NCBI RefSeq assembly: GCF_900112025.1
Contig: NZ_FOKL01000009.1
Location: 186,001-250,000, forward strand
Origin: Janthinobacterium sp. 344
GTDB taxonomy: Bacteria; Pseudomonadota; Gammaproteobacteria; Burkholderiales; Burkholderiaceae_D
Length of the DNA: 64,000 bases
Direction: 5' to 3'
Shown piece by piece: positions 54,416 to 63,266 of this stretch. Made by a program: the position numbers and the translations under genes. The notes below the pieces were generated by a model. The model had not been told where the DNA came from, did not search any database, and was given only the letters and a program-made list of their open reading frames with translations. Each line of letters starts with the position of its first letter. Positions within the stretch are counted from its first letter, which is position 1.

Positions 54416-54479
54416 GGGGTCAGACCCCCGGTCGCGTTGGCAATGACCTTTGTGTTAGCGGTGTTGAGGGTCTGACCCC
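54416..54479. repeat. REP-like palindrome, copy 3 (arms separated by 40 nt)
   Basis: GGGGTCAGACCC (54416-54427) and GGGTCTGACCCC (54468-54479) are the same arms as copies 1 and 2, but with a 40-nt interior. It lies between ffs and the ubiD stop. Confidence 0.88.
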
Positions 54480-54512
54480 AGCCGCCCTACAAGCCCTGCT
54501 CTTGGGTTGGCC

Positions 54513-55997
54513 TTACAAGCCCAGCTCCTGCCAGATGCCATCCACCTTGGCCTTCACTTCCGGCGTCATGGCGATCGTCGTGCCCCACTCGCGCGTCGTT
54601 TCGCCCGGCCATTTATTCGTCGCGTCGATGCCCATCTTGCTGCCCAGGCCGCTAACGGGCGAGGCGAAGTCCAGGTAGTCGATCGGCGTGTTGTCGACCA
54701 GGGTGGTGTCGCGGATGGGGTCGACGCGCGTGGTGATGGCCCAGATGACCTCTTTCCAGTCGCGGATATTCACGTCTTCGTCGACGACGACGATGAACTT
54801 GGTATACATGAACTGGCGCAGGAAGCTCCACACGCCGAACATCACGCGCTTGGCGTGGCCCGCGTACTGCTTCTTGATCTGCACCACGGCCATGCGGTAG
54901 CTGCAGCCTTCGGGCGGCAGATAGAAATCCGTGATTTCGCTGAACTGCTTTTGCAGCAGCGGCACGAACACCTCGTTCAGGGCCAGGCCCAGCACGGCCG
55001 GCTCGTCCGGCGGTTTGCCTGTATACGTGGAGTGGTAGATCGGGTCGCGGCGCATGGTGATGCGGTCGATGGTGAAGACCGGGAAACTGTCCTGCTCATT
55101 ATAGTAGCCCGTGTGGTCGCCATACGGCCCTTCCAGCGCGTGCTCGTAGCCGCTCGGATGGTTTTCGTCCGGGTAGATATGCCCTTCGAGCACGATCTCG
55201 GCCGATGCGGGCACGCGCAGTTCACTGCCGATGGCTTTCACCAGCTCCGTGCGGCTGCCGCGCAGCAAGCCGGCGAACTGGTATTCGGACAGGCTGTCCG
55301 GCACCGGCGTGACGGCGCCTAATATAGTAGCGGGATCGGCGCCCAGCGCGACGGCGATCGGATACGGCTTGCCCTTGCTCTGGATCGCGTGCTCGCGGAA
55401 GTCCAGCGCCCCGCCACGATGGGCCAGCCAGCGCATGATGACCTTGTTGCGCCCCAGCACCTGCTGGCGGTAGATGCCCAGGTTTTGCCGCTTCTTGTTC
55501 GGTCCCTTGGTGATCACCAGGCCCCAGGTGATCAGGGGGGCGACGTCGCCGGGCCAGCAATGCTGGATGGGCAGGCGCGCCAGGTCGACGTCATTGCCTT
55601 CCCAGACGATTTCCTGGCACTTGGCGCCGCGCAATTCCTTCGGCGACATGTCCCACACGGATTTCACCAAGGAACCAAGGCCCAGCAGATCCTTGAAATC
55701 CTTCGGCGGTTCCGGTTCCTTCAGACGCGCCAGCACATGGCCGATCTTGCGCAGCTCGCTGACGTCTTCCGCGCCCATGCCCAGCGCCACGCGGCGCGTG
55801 GTGCCGAACAGATTGCCCAGCACCGGCATCGCATGACCCGTCGGATTGTTGAACAGCAAGGCCGGTCCGCCCGCGCGCAAGGTGCGGTCGCACACCTCCG
55901 TCATCTCCAAATATGGTGAAACAGGCGTCGAAATGGGCTTAAGTTCACCCATTTGTTGCAGTTGAGAAATAAAATCTCGCAAATCTGAATATTTCAT
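54513..55997 (-). CDS. ubiD: 4-hydroxy-3-polyprenylbenzoate decarboxylase UbiD
   Basis: A 494-residue prenylated-FMN-dependent decarboxylase of ubiquinone synthesis. The N-terminus is [20 protein letters not shown]. Characteristic later stretches include [24 protein letters not shown] residues (here [20 protein letters not shown]), [36 protein letters not shown] and [20 protein letters not shown]. The length is typical. There is no strong ribosome site before ATG 55997. Its UbiX partner is not in the window. Confidence 0.95.
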   Translation of the reverse strand: MKYSDLRDFISQLQQMGELKPISTPVSPYLEMTEVCDRTLRAGGPALLFNNPTGHAMPVLGNLFGTTRRVALGMGAEDVSELRKIGHVLARLKEPEPPKDFKDLLGLGSLVKSVWDMSPKELRGAKCQEIVWEGNDVDLARLPIQHCWPGDVAPLITWGLVITKGPNKKRQNLGIYRQQVLGRNKVIMRWLAHRGGALDFREHAIQSKGKPYPIAVALGADPATILGAVTPVPDSLSEYQFAGLLRGSRTELVKAIGSELRVPASAEIVLEGHIYPDENHPSGYEHALEGPYGDHTGYYNEQDSFPVFTIDRITMRRDPIYHSTYTGKPPDEPAVLGLALNEVFVPLLQKQFSEITDFYLPPEGCSYRMAVVQIKKQYAGHAKRVMFGVWSFLRQFMYTKFIVVVDEDVNIRDWKEVIWAITTRVDPIRDTTLVDNTPIDYLDFASPVSGLGSKMGIDATNKWPGETTREWGTTIAMTPEVKAKVDGIWQELGL

Positions 55998-56130
55998 GTG
56001 TTTTTAATTTTTTTTGACGTCGGACGCCGTTGCTGAAGGATCTATGCCAAGTAATTGATTTTATTGGCTTTTGGCACAATGCAAGTCAAAAAGTAAGACA
56101 TAAAAGTAATAAAGAATCGATTCGTTAGTA

Positions 56131-56159
56131 TTGACTTGATATAAAACGGCTTCTACAAT
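56131..56159 (+). promoter_or_regulatory. Promoter for the lytic transglycosylase gene
   Basis: TTGACT (56131-56136), a 17-nt spacer and TACAAT (56154-56159) are near consensus. Transcription would start near 56166, leaving about 309 nt untranslated before the ATG at 56475. Confidence 0.7.
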
Positions 56160-56165
56160 TCGCCC

Positions 56166-56474
56166 AACTTGAAAGAGGACGCCGGCCCAAGGCTTGATTT
56201 TAGCGTCTCTCTCTCATTCACGGAGTCGGGGCTCCACATGACATTTTAAGGAGTGTTTTCAAAAGGCGTCTGCCTTACCCCCGGTAAAAGTTGTATTGCG
56301 ACTGATCCAATACCAATGTGGACCGATCAGCTCAAGCAAGCAATGACGGCGTTTCTCGCACGCATCCATACGCGGCGGAAACGATGATATTTCTGATGCA
56401 CGGCATTGGCAGTACCCACGACACCGCGAGACCGCGGAGGGGCTGCCTGTTGACGCGACATTTCGGGGAACTCT
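56166..56474 (+). promoter_or_regulatory. Long structured 5' leader of unknown function
   Basis: About 309 nt between the predicted start of transcription and the transglycosylase ATG. It contains GACGC/GCGTC (56178-56207) and GGAG/CTCC (56222-56235) hairpins, an isolated AAGGAG (56248-56253) and a 23-codon frame (56316-56387) with no ribosome site. It matches no riboswitch class I recognise. Confidence 0.45.
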
Positions 56475-57395
56475 ATGACTCATCGTAGCACCGAAGCAGC
56501 CTTGCCTGCTTCAACCGTGGCTGGCCAGCCAGCGTTGGCGCGTTTGCGCGCCCGCGCACAAGCCATTTCAGCTCGTGGCGTATTAACCACGGCGCAACAT
56601 ACTCTGACCGTGTTTGGCATTTCCGCCCTGGCACTGATTGCCTTGCTGATGTTCCGCCCTGAACTGGGCAAGCAACTGACGCACAGCCTGTTCCCGCTGC
56701 CGATGGCAGAGGCGCAGGCCGTCGAGGCACCGGCCCTGTCGGCACTGATGGAAGCACCTGCTTCCGTGCAGACGGCCGCCGTCAACGAGGCACCGCTGAC
56801 CAAGGAAGAAAAAGCCTTGCTGGGCACAAAGAAGCAGCAGCAATGGGTGACCGACTGGCTCTCCAAGCGCTACCGCGTGGCCAATGACGCGACCAATATG
56901 CTGGTCTCGACGGCTTACCTGACGGCACGTGAAATCAAGCTGGACCCGCTGCTGATCCTGGCCGTGATGGCCATCGAATCGGGCCTGAATCCGTTCGCGG
57001 AAAGCCCGGTCGGCGCGCAAGGCCTGATGCAGGTCATGTCGAAGATCCACCACGAGCGCTTCCAGGAAATGGGCGGCGTGCAAGCGGCCTTGAATCCGGT
57101 GGCCAACATCCGTGTCGGCTCCTTGATCCTGAAAGACTATGTGACGCGTGGCGGTTCCGTCGAAGCGGGCCTGAAAACCTATGTGGGCGCCGCCAACTTC
57201 GCCACCGACTCGGGCTACGGCTCGCGCGTGCTGGCCGAATACCGGCGCCTGAAGCAAGTGTCGGCCGGCCAGCGCGTGCCGACCAGCACGCCGGTGATGG
57301 CATCGAACACGCCGGCGCCAGTCAAGGCGCCTGCAGCGGAAAGCGGCAACATTACCATCAAGATCGCACCGCATAACGAGATCGCGGGCCTCTGA
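56475..57395 (+). CDS. Membrane-anchored lytic transglycosylase (SLT domain)
   Basis: A 306-residue protein that cleaves peptidoglycan to 1,6-anhydro products. The N-terminus is cytoplasmic and basic, then one helix (LTVFGISALALIALLMFRPE, residues 45-65) anchors it in the inner membrane. The SLT domain (about 140-250) has the catalytic glutamate in ILAVMAIESGLNPFAESPVG, followed by GAQGLMQVM and the NPVANIRVGSLILKDYV motif. The C-terminus is a Pro/Ala-rich tail. GGGGAA lies 6 nt before ATG 56475. It is transcribed from 56131 with a long leader. Confidence 0.92.
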   Translation: MTHRSTEAALPASTVAGQPALARLRARAQAISARGVLTTAQHTLTVFGISALALIALLMFRPELGKQLTHSLFPLPMAEAQAVEAPALSALMEAPASVQTAAVNEAPLTKEEKALLGTKKQQQWVTDWLSKRYRVANDATNMLVSTAYLTAREIKLDPLLILAVMAIESGLNPFAESPVGAQGLMQVMSKIHHERFQEMGGVQAALNPVANIRVGSLILKDYVTRGGSVEAGLKTYVGAANFATDSGYGSRVLAEYRRLKQVSAGQRVPTSTPVMASNTPAPVKAPAAESGNITIKIAPHNEIAGL

Positions 57396-57434
57396 TCCCC
57401 CTGCACCCCTTTAAAAGCCCTTGCAGGGGCATCC

Positions 57435-57477
57435 AAAGAAAAAGCCACCGGCACTTGCGTGCGGTGGCTTTTTCTTT
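57435..57477. terminator. Bidirectional terminator between the transglycosylase and nusB genes
   Basis: AAAGAAAAAGCCACC (57435-57449) pairs with GGTGGCTTTTTCTTT (57463-57477), and GCAC/GTGC extend the stem. U-runs flank it on both strands, so it can end both convergent transcripts. Confidence 0.9.
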
Positions 57478-57547
57478 GCCCTGCGGCATCAGCCGCAGGA
57501 TTTCCTACTACTTTGCCCTGCAGCATCAGCCGCAGGATCTCCTGCTA
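57474..57547. repeat. 37-bp tandem duplication
   Basis: Two adjacent 37-bp units (57474-57510 and 57511-57547), starting CTTTGCCCTGC, differ at three positions. The first unit contains the inverted repeat CTGCGGCATCAGCCGCAG, weakened by one change in the second. The duplication ends 1 nt before the nusB stop. Confidence 0.88.
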
Positions 57548-57548
57548 A

Positions 57549-58019
57549 TTACTTGCGCTTGCCGGCGTTGACTTCTTCCTCGCGGAATTTCACTGCCAGC
57601 TTGTCAAGCACGCCATTCACATACTTGTGGCCGTCGATGCCGCCAAACGACTTGGCCAGCTCGACCGCTTCGTTGATGACGACGCGGTACGGGATTTCCA
57701 TGTTGTTCTTCAGCTCGAATGCGCCGATCAGCAGGATGCCGTGTTCGATGGGCGACAGTTCTGCGATATTGCGGTCGATCAAGGGTGCCATGCTGTCGCG
57801 CAGCGCCAGCGAATCCTTGATGGCGCCGTACAGCAGCACGGTGAAATGATCGCCATCGGCCTTGTCGAAACCGTGCGCGGCGCGAATATTGTTCACCACG
57901 GTGGTCGCATCTTCATTGTTCAGCAGCCACTGGTACAAGCCCTGCAGCGCAAACTCGCGCGCGCGGTGACGCGGCGTGCGGTTTTTGCTGGGGTTGGCGA
58001 GCAAATTTTTCTCAGTCAT
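57549..58019 (-). CDS. nusB: Transcription antitermination factor NusB
   Basis: A 156-residue all-helical RNA-binding protein that with NusE supports antitermination on rRNA operons. Family marks are TPRHRAREFALQGLYQWLLN at the N-terminus, LSPIEHGILLIGAFELKNNM, and VINEAVELAKSFGGIDGHKY followed by VNGVLDKLA. It is the last gene of the riboflavin cluster; 191 nt separate it from ribH, most of it a repeat element. Confidence 0.96.
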   Translation of the reverse strand: MTEKNLLANPSKNRTPRHRAREFALQGLYQWLLNNEDATTVVNNIRAAHGFDKADGDHFTVLLYGAIKDSLALRDSMAPLIDRNIAELSPIEHGILLIGAFELKNNMEIPYRVVINEAVELAKSFGGIDGHKYVNGVLDKLAVKFREEEVNAGKRK

Positions 58020-58044
58020 GATTGTTACCTGTTCTTAAGTACGT

Positions 58045-58207
58045 GTTCACTACAAATTCCGGCGAGACAGCACGGCGCGCTTTTCAACGCGCCGCAGCCA
58101 ACCGCGTGTCAGAACGTTCGAGAAAATGCTCAGAGCAAGGCGCGAGCCCGAATGTACGGCGAGGGCTCGCAACGCAGCTATGGGCGTTTTATCGGACGTT
58201 CACTACA
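58045..58207. repeat. MITE-like element: 90-bp imperfect palindrome inside a 10-bp direct repeat
   Basis: The palindrome spans 58112-58201: the left end begins GAACGTTCGAGAAAATGC and the right end, read on the other strand, begins GAACGTCCGATAAAACGC. The centre is a stem GCGAGCCC/GGGCTCGC (58142-58149, 58163-58170). The block is bounded by GTTCACTACA at 58045-58054 and 58198-58207. A second hairpin, GGCGCG/CGCGCC, lies at about 58073-58092. Confidence 0.7.
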
Positions 58208-58210
58208 CGG

Positions 58211-58696
58211 CTAGTCCTCCTCGGATTCTTGCAACTCTTCTAGCGCTTGCGCCAGATTAGCCATTTCCACTGCCACGCGTGCCGCTTCGGCTCCCTTGAC
58301 CAGCATGCGCACTTCCGCCTGCTCGTCGTTTTCCGTCGTCAACACTGCGTTGGCGATGGGGATGCCGTAATCGAGACCGACGCGCGTGATGCCCGCGCCC
58401 GATTCGTTCGATACCAGCTCGAAGTGGTAGGTTTCACCGCGAATCACGGCGCCCAGTGCGATCAGGGCGTCGAATTGCTCGGTTTCCGCCATTTTTTGCA
58501 GAATCAGTGGGATTTCCAGGGCGCCCGGCACGGTCACGTGCAGGATATCTTCATCGGCCACGCCCAGCTTGCTCAACTCTTCCAGGCATGCCGACAGCAA
58601 GCCACCACCGACGATTTCATTGAATCGTGCCTGGACGATACCGACGCGCAAACCTTCGCCGGCAAAATTGGTTTCATAGGTTCCTACGGTCATCAT
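58211..58696 (-). CDS. ribH: 6,7-dimethyl-8-ribityllumazine synthase
   Basis: A 161-residue enzyme forming the lumazine precursor of riboflavin from the RibB and RibD products. Motifs: [37 protein letters not shown], and the active-site region [20 protein letters not shown] with its catalytic His. Two adjacent ATGs (58696, 58693) are possible; AAAGAGG lies upstream, better placed for the second. It lies between ribBA and nusB in the riboflavin operon. Confidence 0.96.
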   Translation of the reverse strand: MMTVGTYETNFAGEGLRVGIVQARFNEIVGGGLLSACLEELSKLGVADEDILHVTVPGALEIPLILQKMAETEQFDALIALGAVIRGETYHFELVSNESGAGITRVGLDYGIPIANAVLTTENDEQAEVRMLVKGAEAARVAVEMANLAQALEELQESEED

Positions 58697-58866
58697 ATGC
58701 CTCTTTAATCTGGTGGTTCAGGGCGACATGCACATGCCGCCATCATTTACTCTCACATCGACGCCTGACAAAATCATAGCGAGCGGCAGTGATTTGTGGC
58801 CGAGAAGCGCAACTGTACGAAGGTACAGTGAGCATCGCAGGCCGCAAATCGCGCCGCGCAGTAGAT

Positions 58867-59988
58867 TTAGCCAGGCGTCTGGCCTGGGTGGCACTGAAAA
58901 CCCGTGACTTCCAGGTCGAAACCGACCATCGACGGCATCTTGCGGGGGCTGGCCAGCAATTGCATCTTGCTCACGCCCAGGTCGCGCAGGATCTGCGCGC
59001 CGATGCCGTAGCTGCGCAAATCCATGCTGGCGGCGCGGCCTTTCGGCTTGGCTTGCGGCGTATCGAGCGCGGCGAACTGGGCAAACAGCTCGCTCGAGGT
59101 CTCGCCGCAGTTCAGCAAGACCATCACGCCCCGCTCGGCCTGCTTGATGGCGGCCATCGAGGCAGCCACCGTCCACGAGTGGGTGGTCGCTTCGCTTTCC
59201 AGCACGTCCAGCAGGGAAACGGGCTGGTGCACGCGCACCAGCGCTTCCAAGCCAGGGGCCAGGTCGCCGTGCACGAGGGCCAGGTGGGCCGACGCGCTGG
59301 GCTTGTCGCGGAAGGCGATCAGGCGGAATTCGCCGTGCGCCGTGTGCAGGGTACGCTCGGCAACGCGCTCGACCAGCGATTCCGTCTGGCTGCGGTAATG
59401 GATCAGGTCGGCAATGGTGCCGATTTTCAGGCCATGTTGTTCGGCAAATACCAGCAAGTCCGGCAGGCGCGCCATGGTGCCGTCGTCCTTCATGATTTCG
59501 CAAATCACGGAGGCGGGCGTCAGGCCGGCCATGGCCGTCAGGTCGCAGCCGGCTTCCGTATGGCCTGCGCGCATCAGCACGCCGCCCTTTTGCGCTTTCA
59601 GCGGGAAGATATGGCCAGGCTGGACGATATCGCTGGGCTGCGTGCCCTTGGCCACGGCCACCTGGATGGTCTTGGCGCGGTCGGCGGCGGAAATGCCCGT
59701 GGTCACGCCTTCAGCCGCTTCGATGGACACGGTGAAATTGGTGCCATAGGCGGTACCGTTGCGCGAGGTCATCATCGACAGGTTCAACTCGTCGCAACGC
59801 TCTTCCGTCAGGGTCAGGCAGACCAGGCCACGCGCATGCGTGATCATGAAATTGATGGCTTCAGGCGTGACGAAATCGGCGGCAAGCACCAGATCGCCTT
59901 CATTTTCCCGGTCTTCTTCATCGACCAGTATCACCATGCGGCCGGCGCGCAACTCAGCGACGATCTCTTCGGTGCTTGAAATAGACAT
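58867..59988 (-). CDS. ribBA: RibBA: dihydroxybutanone-phosphate synthase with degenerate GTP cyclohydrolase II half
   Basis: A 373-residue fusion. The RibB half (about 1-205) is intact: [40 protein letters not shown] and [20 protein letters not shown] with its metal and substrate ligands. The RibA-like half keeps the fold but not the zinc site: where a cyclohydrolase II has cysteines after LVRVH, this has [20 protein letters not shown]. So the second half is probably inactive, as in other betaproteobacterial RibBA proteins, and a separate RibA is needed elsewhere. ATG 59988 is preferred over 59991 by spacing to AAAGGA. It is 170 nt upstream of ribH. Confidence 0.92.
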   Translation of the reverse strand: MSISSTEEIVAELRAGRMVILVDEEDRENEGDLVLAADFVTPEAINFMITHARGLVCLTLTEERCDELNLSMMTSRNGTAYGTNFTVSIEAAEGVTTGISAADRAKTIQVAVAKGTQPSDIVQPGHIFPLKAQKGGVLMRAGHTEAGCDLTAMAGLTPASVICEIMKDDGTMARLPDLLVFAEQHGLKIGTIADLIHYRSQTESLVERVAERTLHTAHGEFRLIAFRDKPSASAHLALVHGDLAPGLEALVRVHQPVSLLDVLESEATTHSWTVAASMAAIKQAERGVMVLLNCGETSSELFAQFAALDTPQAKPKGRAASMDLRSYGIGAQILRDLGVSKMQLLASPRKMPSMVGFDLEVTGFQCHPGQTPG

Positions 59989-60324
59989 CATTGATCCTTT
60001 AATGAAACTGAAAAAGCTGCTGTGTATCTTCCGCGGCATTTCCGGGAATTTACATATAACCTGCTATTTTAAAGGATTTAGCGCTTGCAGACCTGAAATA
60101 AGACAGTCTGACAACGGCGAGAATGGCAGTACCTGCCCTGGCAGCCTTGAAAAGTGCCGATTCCCCGATCCAGCGCAAACGGCGACGGCAAAACGCGCGC
60201 CGCCAGCGTTGCGAAGAGCATAAGATCACCGGGTCAGCACGCTGACTATCGCGCGCACCCCGCGGATCCCGCCGCAGCGGGCGCTTTCTTATGTTTCGCA
60301 TTATCCCCACACAGGAGCGGCAGC
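59989..60324. other. Divergent intergenic region between ribBA and osmC
   Basis: About 336 bases with no gene. I searched for an FMN (RFN) riboswitch upstream of ribBA on the minus strand and did not find its conserved segments. No strong promoter could be assigned with confidence; AT-rich patches near 60045-60105 could hold one for ribBA. Confidence 0.5.
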
Positions 60325-60750
60325 ATGAAAACCAACGGATCGGCCATCTGGTCAGGCGGCATCAAGGATGGCAAGGGCGCCATCAGCACCCGCAGCGGCG
60401 CCTTGCAGGACTACCCCTACGGCTTTGCCAGCCGTTTCGAAGGCAAGCCGGGCACCAATCCCGAGGAGCTGATCGGCGCGGCCCACGCGGGCTGCTTCAC
60501 CATGGCCCTGTCGCTGATCCTCGGCGAAGCGGGCCTGACGGCGGAAAAGATGGAGACCACGGCGGAAGTGACCCTGGACAAGGTCGACGACGGCTTTGCC
60601 ATCACGGCCGTCCATCTGATCCTGAAAGCCAGGATACCCGGCGCCGACCAGGCCAAATTCGCGGAGTTGACGGGCAAGGCCAAGGCGGGCTGCCCCGTGT
60701 CGAAATTACTAAAAGCCAACATTACCCTGGATGCCACACTGCTGTCCTAA
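60325..60750 (+). CDS. OsmC-family peroxiredoxin
   Basis: A 141-residue thiol peroxidase that reduces organic hydroperoxides. Both redox cysteines are present: GAAHAGCFTMALSLIL (about C57) and KAGCPVSKLLKANI (about C126). The beta-strand start SAIWSGGIKDGKGAISTRSG is typical. AGGAG lies 9 nt before ATG 60325. It lies inside the riboflavin cluster but on the opposite strand, and its last 4 nt overlap the convergent Q-rich gene. Confidence 0.94.
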   Translation: MKTNGSAIWSGGIKDGKGAISTRSGALQDYPYGFASRFEGKPGTNPEELIGAAHAGCFTMALSLILGEAGLTAEKMETTAEVTLDKVDDGFAITAVHLILKARIPGADQAKFAELTGKAKAGCPVSKLLKANITLDATLLS

Positions 60751-62411
60751 ACTCCTCCGCCCTGGATCTTGTTCACGGGCTTGACGGGCTCCACGGGGGC
60801 GACCGGCGTCACCAGCGGCTTCTGCACGTCGCTGGCGGACAATTGCCGGTTCATCAAGCCCGGGTTCAAGGCCGCATTATTCAGGTTATACGCGGCGATG
60901 GCCGCCGCCACGGACGGGTCTTGCGATGACGGTGGCGGCACGGCCATGCCCGCGTTTTGCGCGGCCAGTGCTTGCGCCTGCGCATTTTGCTGTGCCAGCT
61001 GGGACTGCGCCGTCGCCGCCAGACCCTGATCGGCTTGCAACTGCTCCGTGCGCGCCAGCGACTGCGTGCGCTCGGCAGCCGCCTGCGCGGCCAGTTGCGC
61101 ATCACTGGCGGCCAGCTGCGCCCGCGCCGCCTCGTCGGCCGCCACTTGCGCCTGCTCCTGCAGCTGTGACTGCTGCAACTGCGCTTGCCGCAATTGTTCC
61201 TGGCGCAGATCCTCCACGCGCGCCGTATCTTGCTGTCGGGCCTGGAGATCACCGTCGATACGCTCGGTATCGACGCGCTGGGCGTCGATGCGCACACTGT
61301 CGGTGCGCTGCGCCGGCAGCCGGTCCTGGCCGCTATCGGCCTGCAGCGCCTGCTGCCGCAGCAACTCGGCATTGCTTTGCTGGGCTTGCTGGGCTTGCTG
61401 GGCTTGCTGGGATTGCTGGGCTTGCTGGGCTTGCTGGGCTTGCTGGGCCTGCTGGGTTTGCTGGGCTTGCTGGGCTTGCTGGGCTTGCTGGGCTTGCTGG
61501 GTTTGCTGGGTTTGCAAGGCGCTTGCCTGGTCCAGCGGGTCGCGGGCGGCTGTCGCGGGCGGCTGTCCGGCGGCATCTTGCGCCGCCTGGCGCACCTCCT
61601 GCAAGTCCTGGCTCAGCTCTTCCGTTTCCATCTGTTGCCGCACTTCCAGCTGCCGCTGCCCCAATGCATCGAGTGGCGCTTGAGCCGACGCATTCGCTGG
61701 CGTTGCGGTCGACGCCGCCGGCCCCGCGGCAACGGCGCTGGCCGCCACGCTTTCTCCGTTCAGATCGGCTTCCACGACGGAGGCGACGGGGGCGCCTTGC
61801 CGCTGGGCCAGCACGGCGCCCACTTGCGCCAGCACGTCCGTCCCCTGCTGCAAGGCATCCAGCGTGGCCGTACGGTCGGCCGCATAGGCCGCCTGCAAGG
61901 TGGCCGCATCCACGTCTTCATTGCGCAAGTCGATGCCGATGCGCGCCAGGCCCGCCTGCGTGAGCAGCTTGCCGTCTTGCGCCAGCGCCGCTGCCGCATC
62001 CGTCGTGCCGTCGCCCGACAGCAAGTCGTAGCGCTGCGCCAGGCTGCCCGGCGTATCGCCGGCCGTCGCCAGTTGGCTCGCGTCGATGCCGCTCGTTTGC
62101 AGCTGCGCAAACGATTCCGTCAGCTGCCGCGCCAGCGCCAGCAAGTCATCGTTGACATTCACGGGGGTAGTCGCCGCGCCGGCCTGCTCCGTGGCGCCCT
62201 GCAAGGCCAGCAATTGCCGGCGCGACAAGGCCACGCCAGAGAGAAACTGGCCCAACGGCGAAATATCGACCTGGGTGGAAGCGAGGATGGCATTGACGGC
62301 CGCCGCGCCGGGGGCGGGCACAGCCGCAGCTGGCGCCAGCGGGGCCGTTTCGCCCACACGTGGCGTGGCCGGGATGATATTAGGCAGGGTGGCGCGCGAA
62401 ATCGGGTCCAT
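60747..62411 (-). CDS. Glutamine/alanine-rich protein with a QQA repeat tract
   Basis: A 554-residue protein of unknown family. Residues 1-60 are Ala/Pro-rich and include STQVDISPLGQFLSGVALSR, a phrase seen in flagellar-type export-related proteins. Residues 80-290 are helical. A run of 15 Q-Q-X units (X mostly A) covers about residues 299-344. The C-terminal part is rich in QAQ/ARTEQL coiled-coil-like sequence and ends PVKPVNKIQGGG. There is no signal peptide. It lies on the minus strand between riboflavin synthase and ribBA, breaking the usual operon order. It overlaps osmC by 4 nt at the stop. It could be a surface or motility-related protein, but that is a guess. Confidence 0.6.
   Translation of the reverse strand: MDPISRATLPNIIPATPRVGETAPLAPAAAVPAPGAAAVNAILASTQVDISPLGQFLSGVALSRRQLLALQGATEQAGAATTPVNVNDDLLALARQLTESFAQLQTSGIDASQLATAGDTPGSLAQRYDLLSGDGTTDAAAALAQDGKLLTQAGLARIGIDLRNEDVDAATLQAAYAADRTATLDALQQGTDVLAQVGAVLAQRQGAPVASVVEADLNGESVAASAVAAGPAASTATPANASAQAPLDALGQRQLEVRQQMETEELSQDLQEVRQAAQDAAGQPPATAARDPLDQASALQTQQTQQAQQAQQAQQAQQTQQAQQAQQAQQAQQSQQAQQAQQAQQSNAELLRQQALQADSGQDRLPAQRTDSVRIDAQRVDTERIDGDLQARQQDTARVEDLRQEQLRQAQLQQSQLQEQAQVAADEAARAQLAASDAQLAAQAAAERTQSLARTEQLQADQGLAATAQSQLAQQNAQAQALAAQNAGMAVPPPSSQDPSVAAAIAAYNLNNAALNPGLMNRQLSASDVQKPLVTPVAPVEPVKPVNKIQGGGV
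61377..61515. repeat. 9-bp tandem repeat array (about 15 units)
   Basis: TTGCTGGGC and one-base variants (ending GGT, GGA, GCC) repeat about 15 times in frame inside the Q-rich gene. Each unit codes Q-Q-A, Q-Q-T or Q-Q-S on the minus strand. Copy-number change would alter tract length without a frameshift. Confidence 0.93.
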
Positions 62412-62536
62412 GGCAATCCTTCACTGCGGAAAGCTTCATAGTATGCGCGCCTGCGGGAAAAGCAACACACGCTTGGCGCCAGCTTGCAGCGCCAGGCCAG
62501 AACCGGCCAAGGCTGGCCTGGGCTGGCCTGGGCTGG

Positions 62537-62565
62537 CGGCCCCTGCACCTTGCATGCAGGGGCCG
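62537..62565 (-). terminator. Hairpin after riboflavin synthase
   Basis: CGGCCCCTGCA (62537-62547) pairs perfectly with TGCAGGGGCCG (62555-62565), 5 nt past the riboflavin synthase stop. No U-tract follows. Immediately beyond it is a 10-bp tandem GGCTGGCCTG (about 62512-62540). Confidence 0.6.
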
Positions 62566-62570
62566 GCTGC

Positions 62571-63203
62571 TTACGCTTTTTTATCCAGGGACAACATGCG
62601 CTCGACATAGCGCGCGATCAGGTCGATCTCCAGGTTCACCTTGCCGTCGACCGTCAAATGTTTCAACGTCGTCATGGCAATCGTGTGCGGAATCAGGTTG
62701 ATCGAGAAACGGCAGCCATTGATGGCGCCGTCACCGAGGTCTTCCACGCGGTTGACGGTCAGGGACACGCCGTTGACGACGACGGAACCTTTGAACGCCA
62801 GGTATTTCGCCAGCGCATGCGGCGCTTCGATGACCAGTTCCCACGACTCGCCCACGGCTTCGAACTTGCGCACGATGCCCAGGCCGTCGACGTGGCCGGA
62901 CACCAGGTGGCCGCCCAGGCGCTCGGCCAGGGTCAGGGCTTTTTCCAGGTTCACTTCCGTGGTGGTATCGAGGCCCACGGTGCAATTGAGACTTTCGCGC
63001 GAGACGTCGACGGCAAAGCCCGTCTCCGACTTTTCCACCACGGTCATGCAGGCGCCATTGATGGCGATCGAGTCGCCCAGGGCCACGTCGGCCAGCGGCA
63101 AGCCGCCCGCGTGGATGGTCAGGCGCACGCCTGCGTCGAGGCCGCCTTCAAGCGGTTGGACGGTTTCAATCTTGCCAATGGCGGCAACAATTCCTGTAAA
63201 CAT
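62571..63203 (-). CDS. ribE: Riboflavin synthase alpha chain
   Basis: A 210-residue enzyme made of two lumazine-binding repeats. The N-terminal start MFTGIVAAIGKIE is diagnostic, with ADVALGDSIAINGACMTVVE and the later SGHVDGLGIVRKFEAVGE. It dismutates two ribityllumazines to riboflavin. It lies 63 nt downstream of ribD. In Bacillus the gene is called ribE; in E. coli ribC. Confidence 0.96.
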   Translation of the reverse strand: MFTGIVAAIGKIETVQPLEGGLDAGVRLTIHAGGLPLADVALGDSIAINGACMTVVEKSETGFAVDVSRESLNCTVGLDTTTEVNLEKALTLAERLGGHLVSGHVDGLGIVRKFEAVGESWELVIEAPHALAKYLAFKGSVVVNGVSLTVNRVEDLGDGAINGCRFSINLIPHTIAMTTLKHLTVDGKVNLEIDLIARYVERMLSLDKKA

Positions 63204-63266
63204 GGAGCTATACCTATAAAAAATGAATGAATGTATGCGTTGCGTATGCGTTGCGATTAGTTGCGA

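Noticed and set aside
56316-56387. 23-codon frame in the transglycosylase leader
   Set aside because: It has no ribosome site before its ATG; kept only as a note in the leader entry.
59989-60324. FMN riboswitch before ribBA
   Set aside because: The conserved RFN segments are not present on the minus strand.
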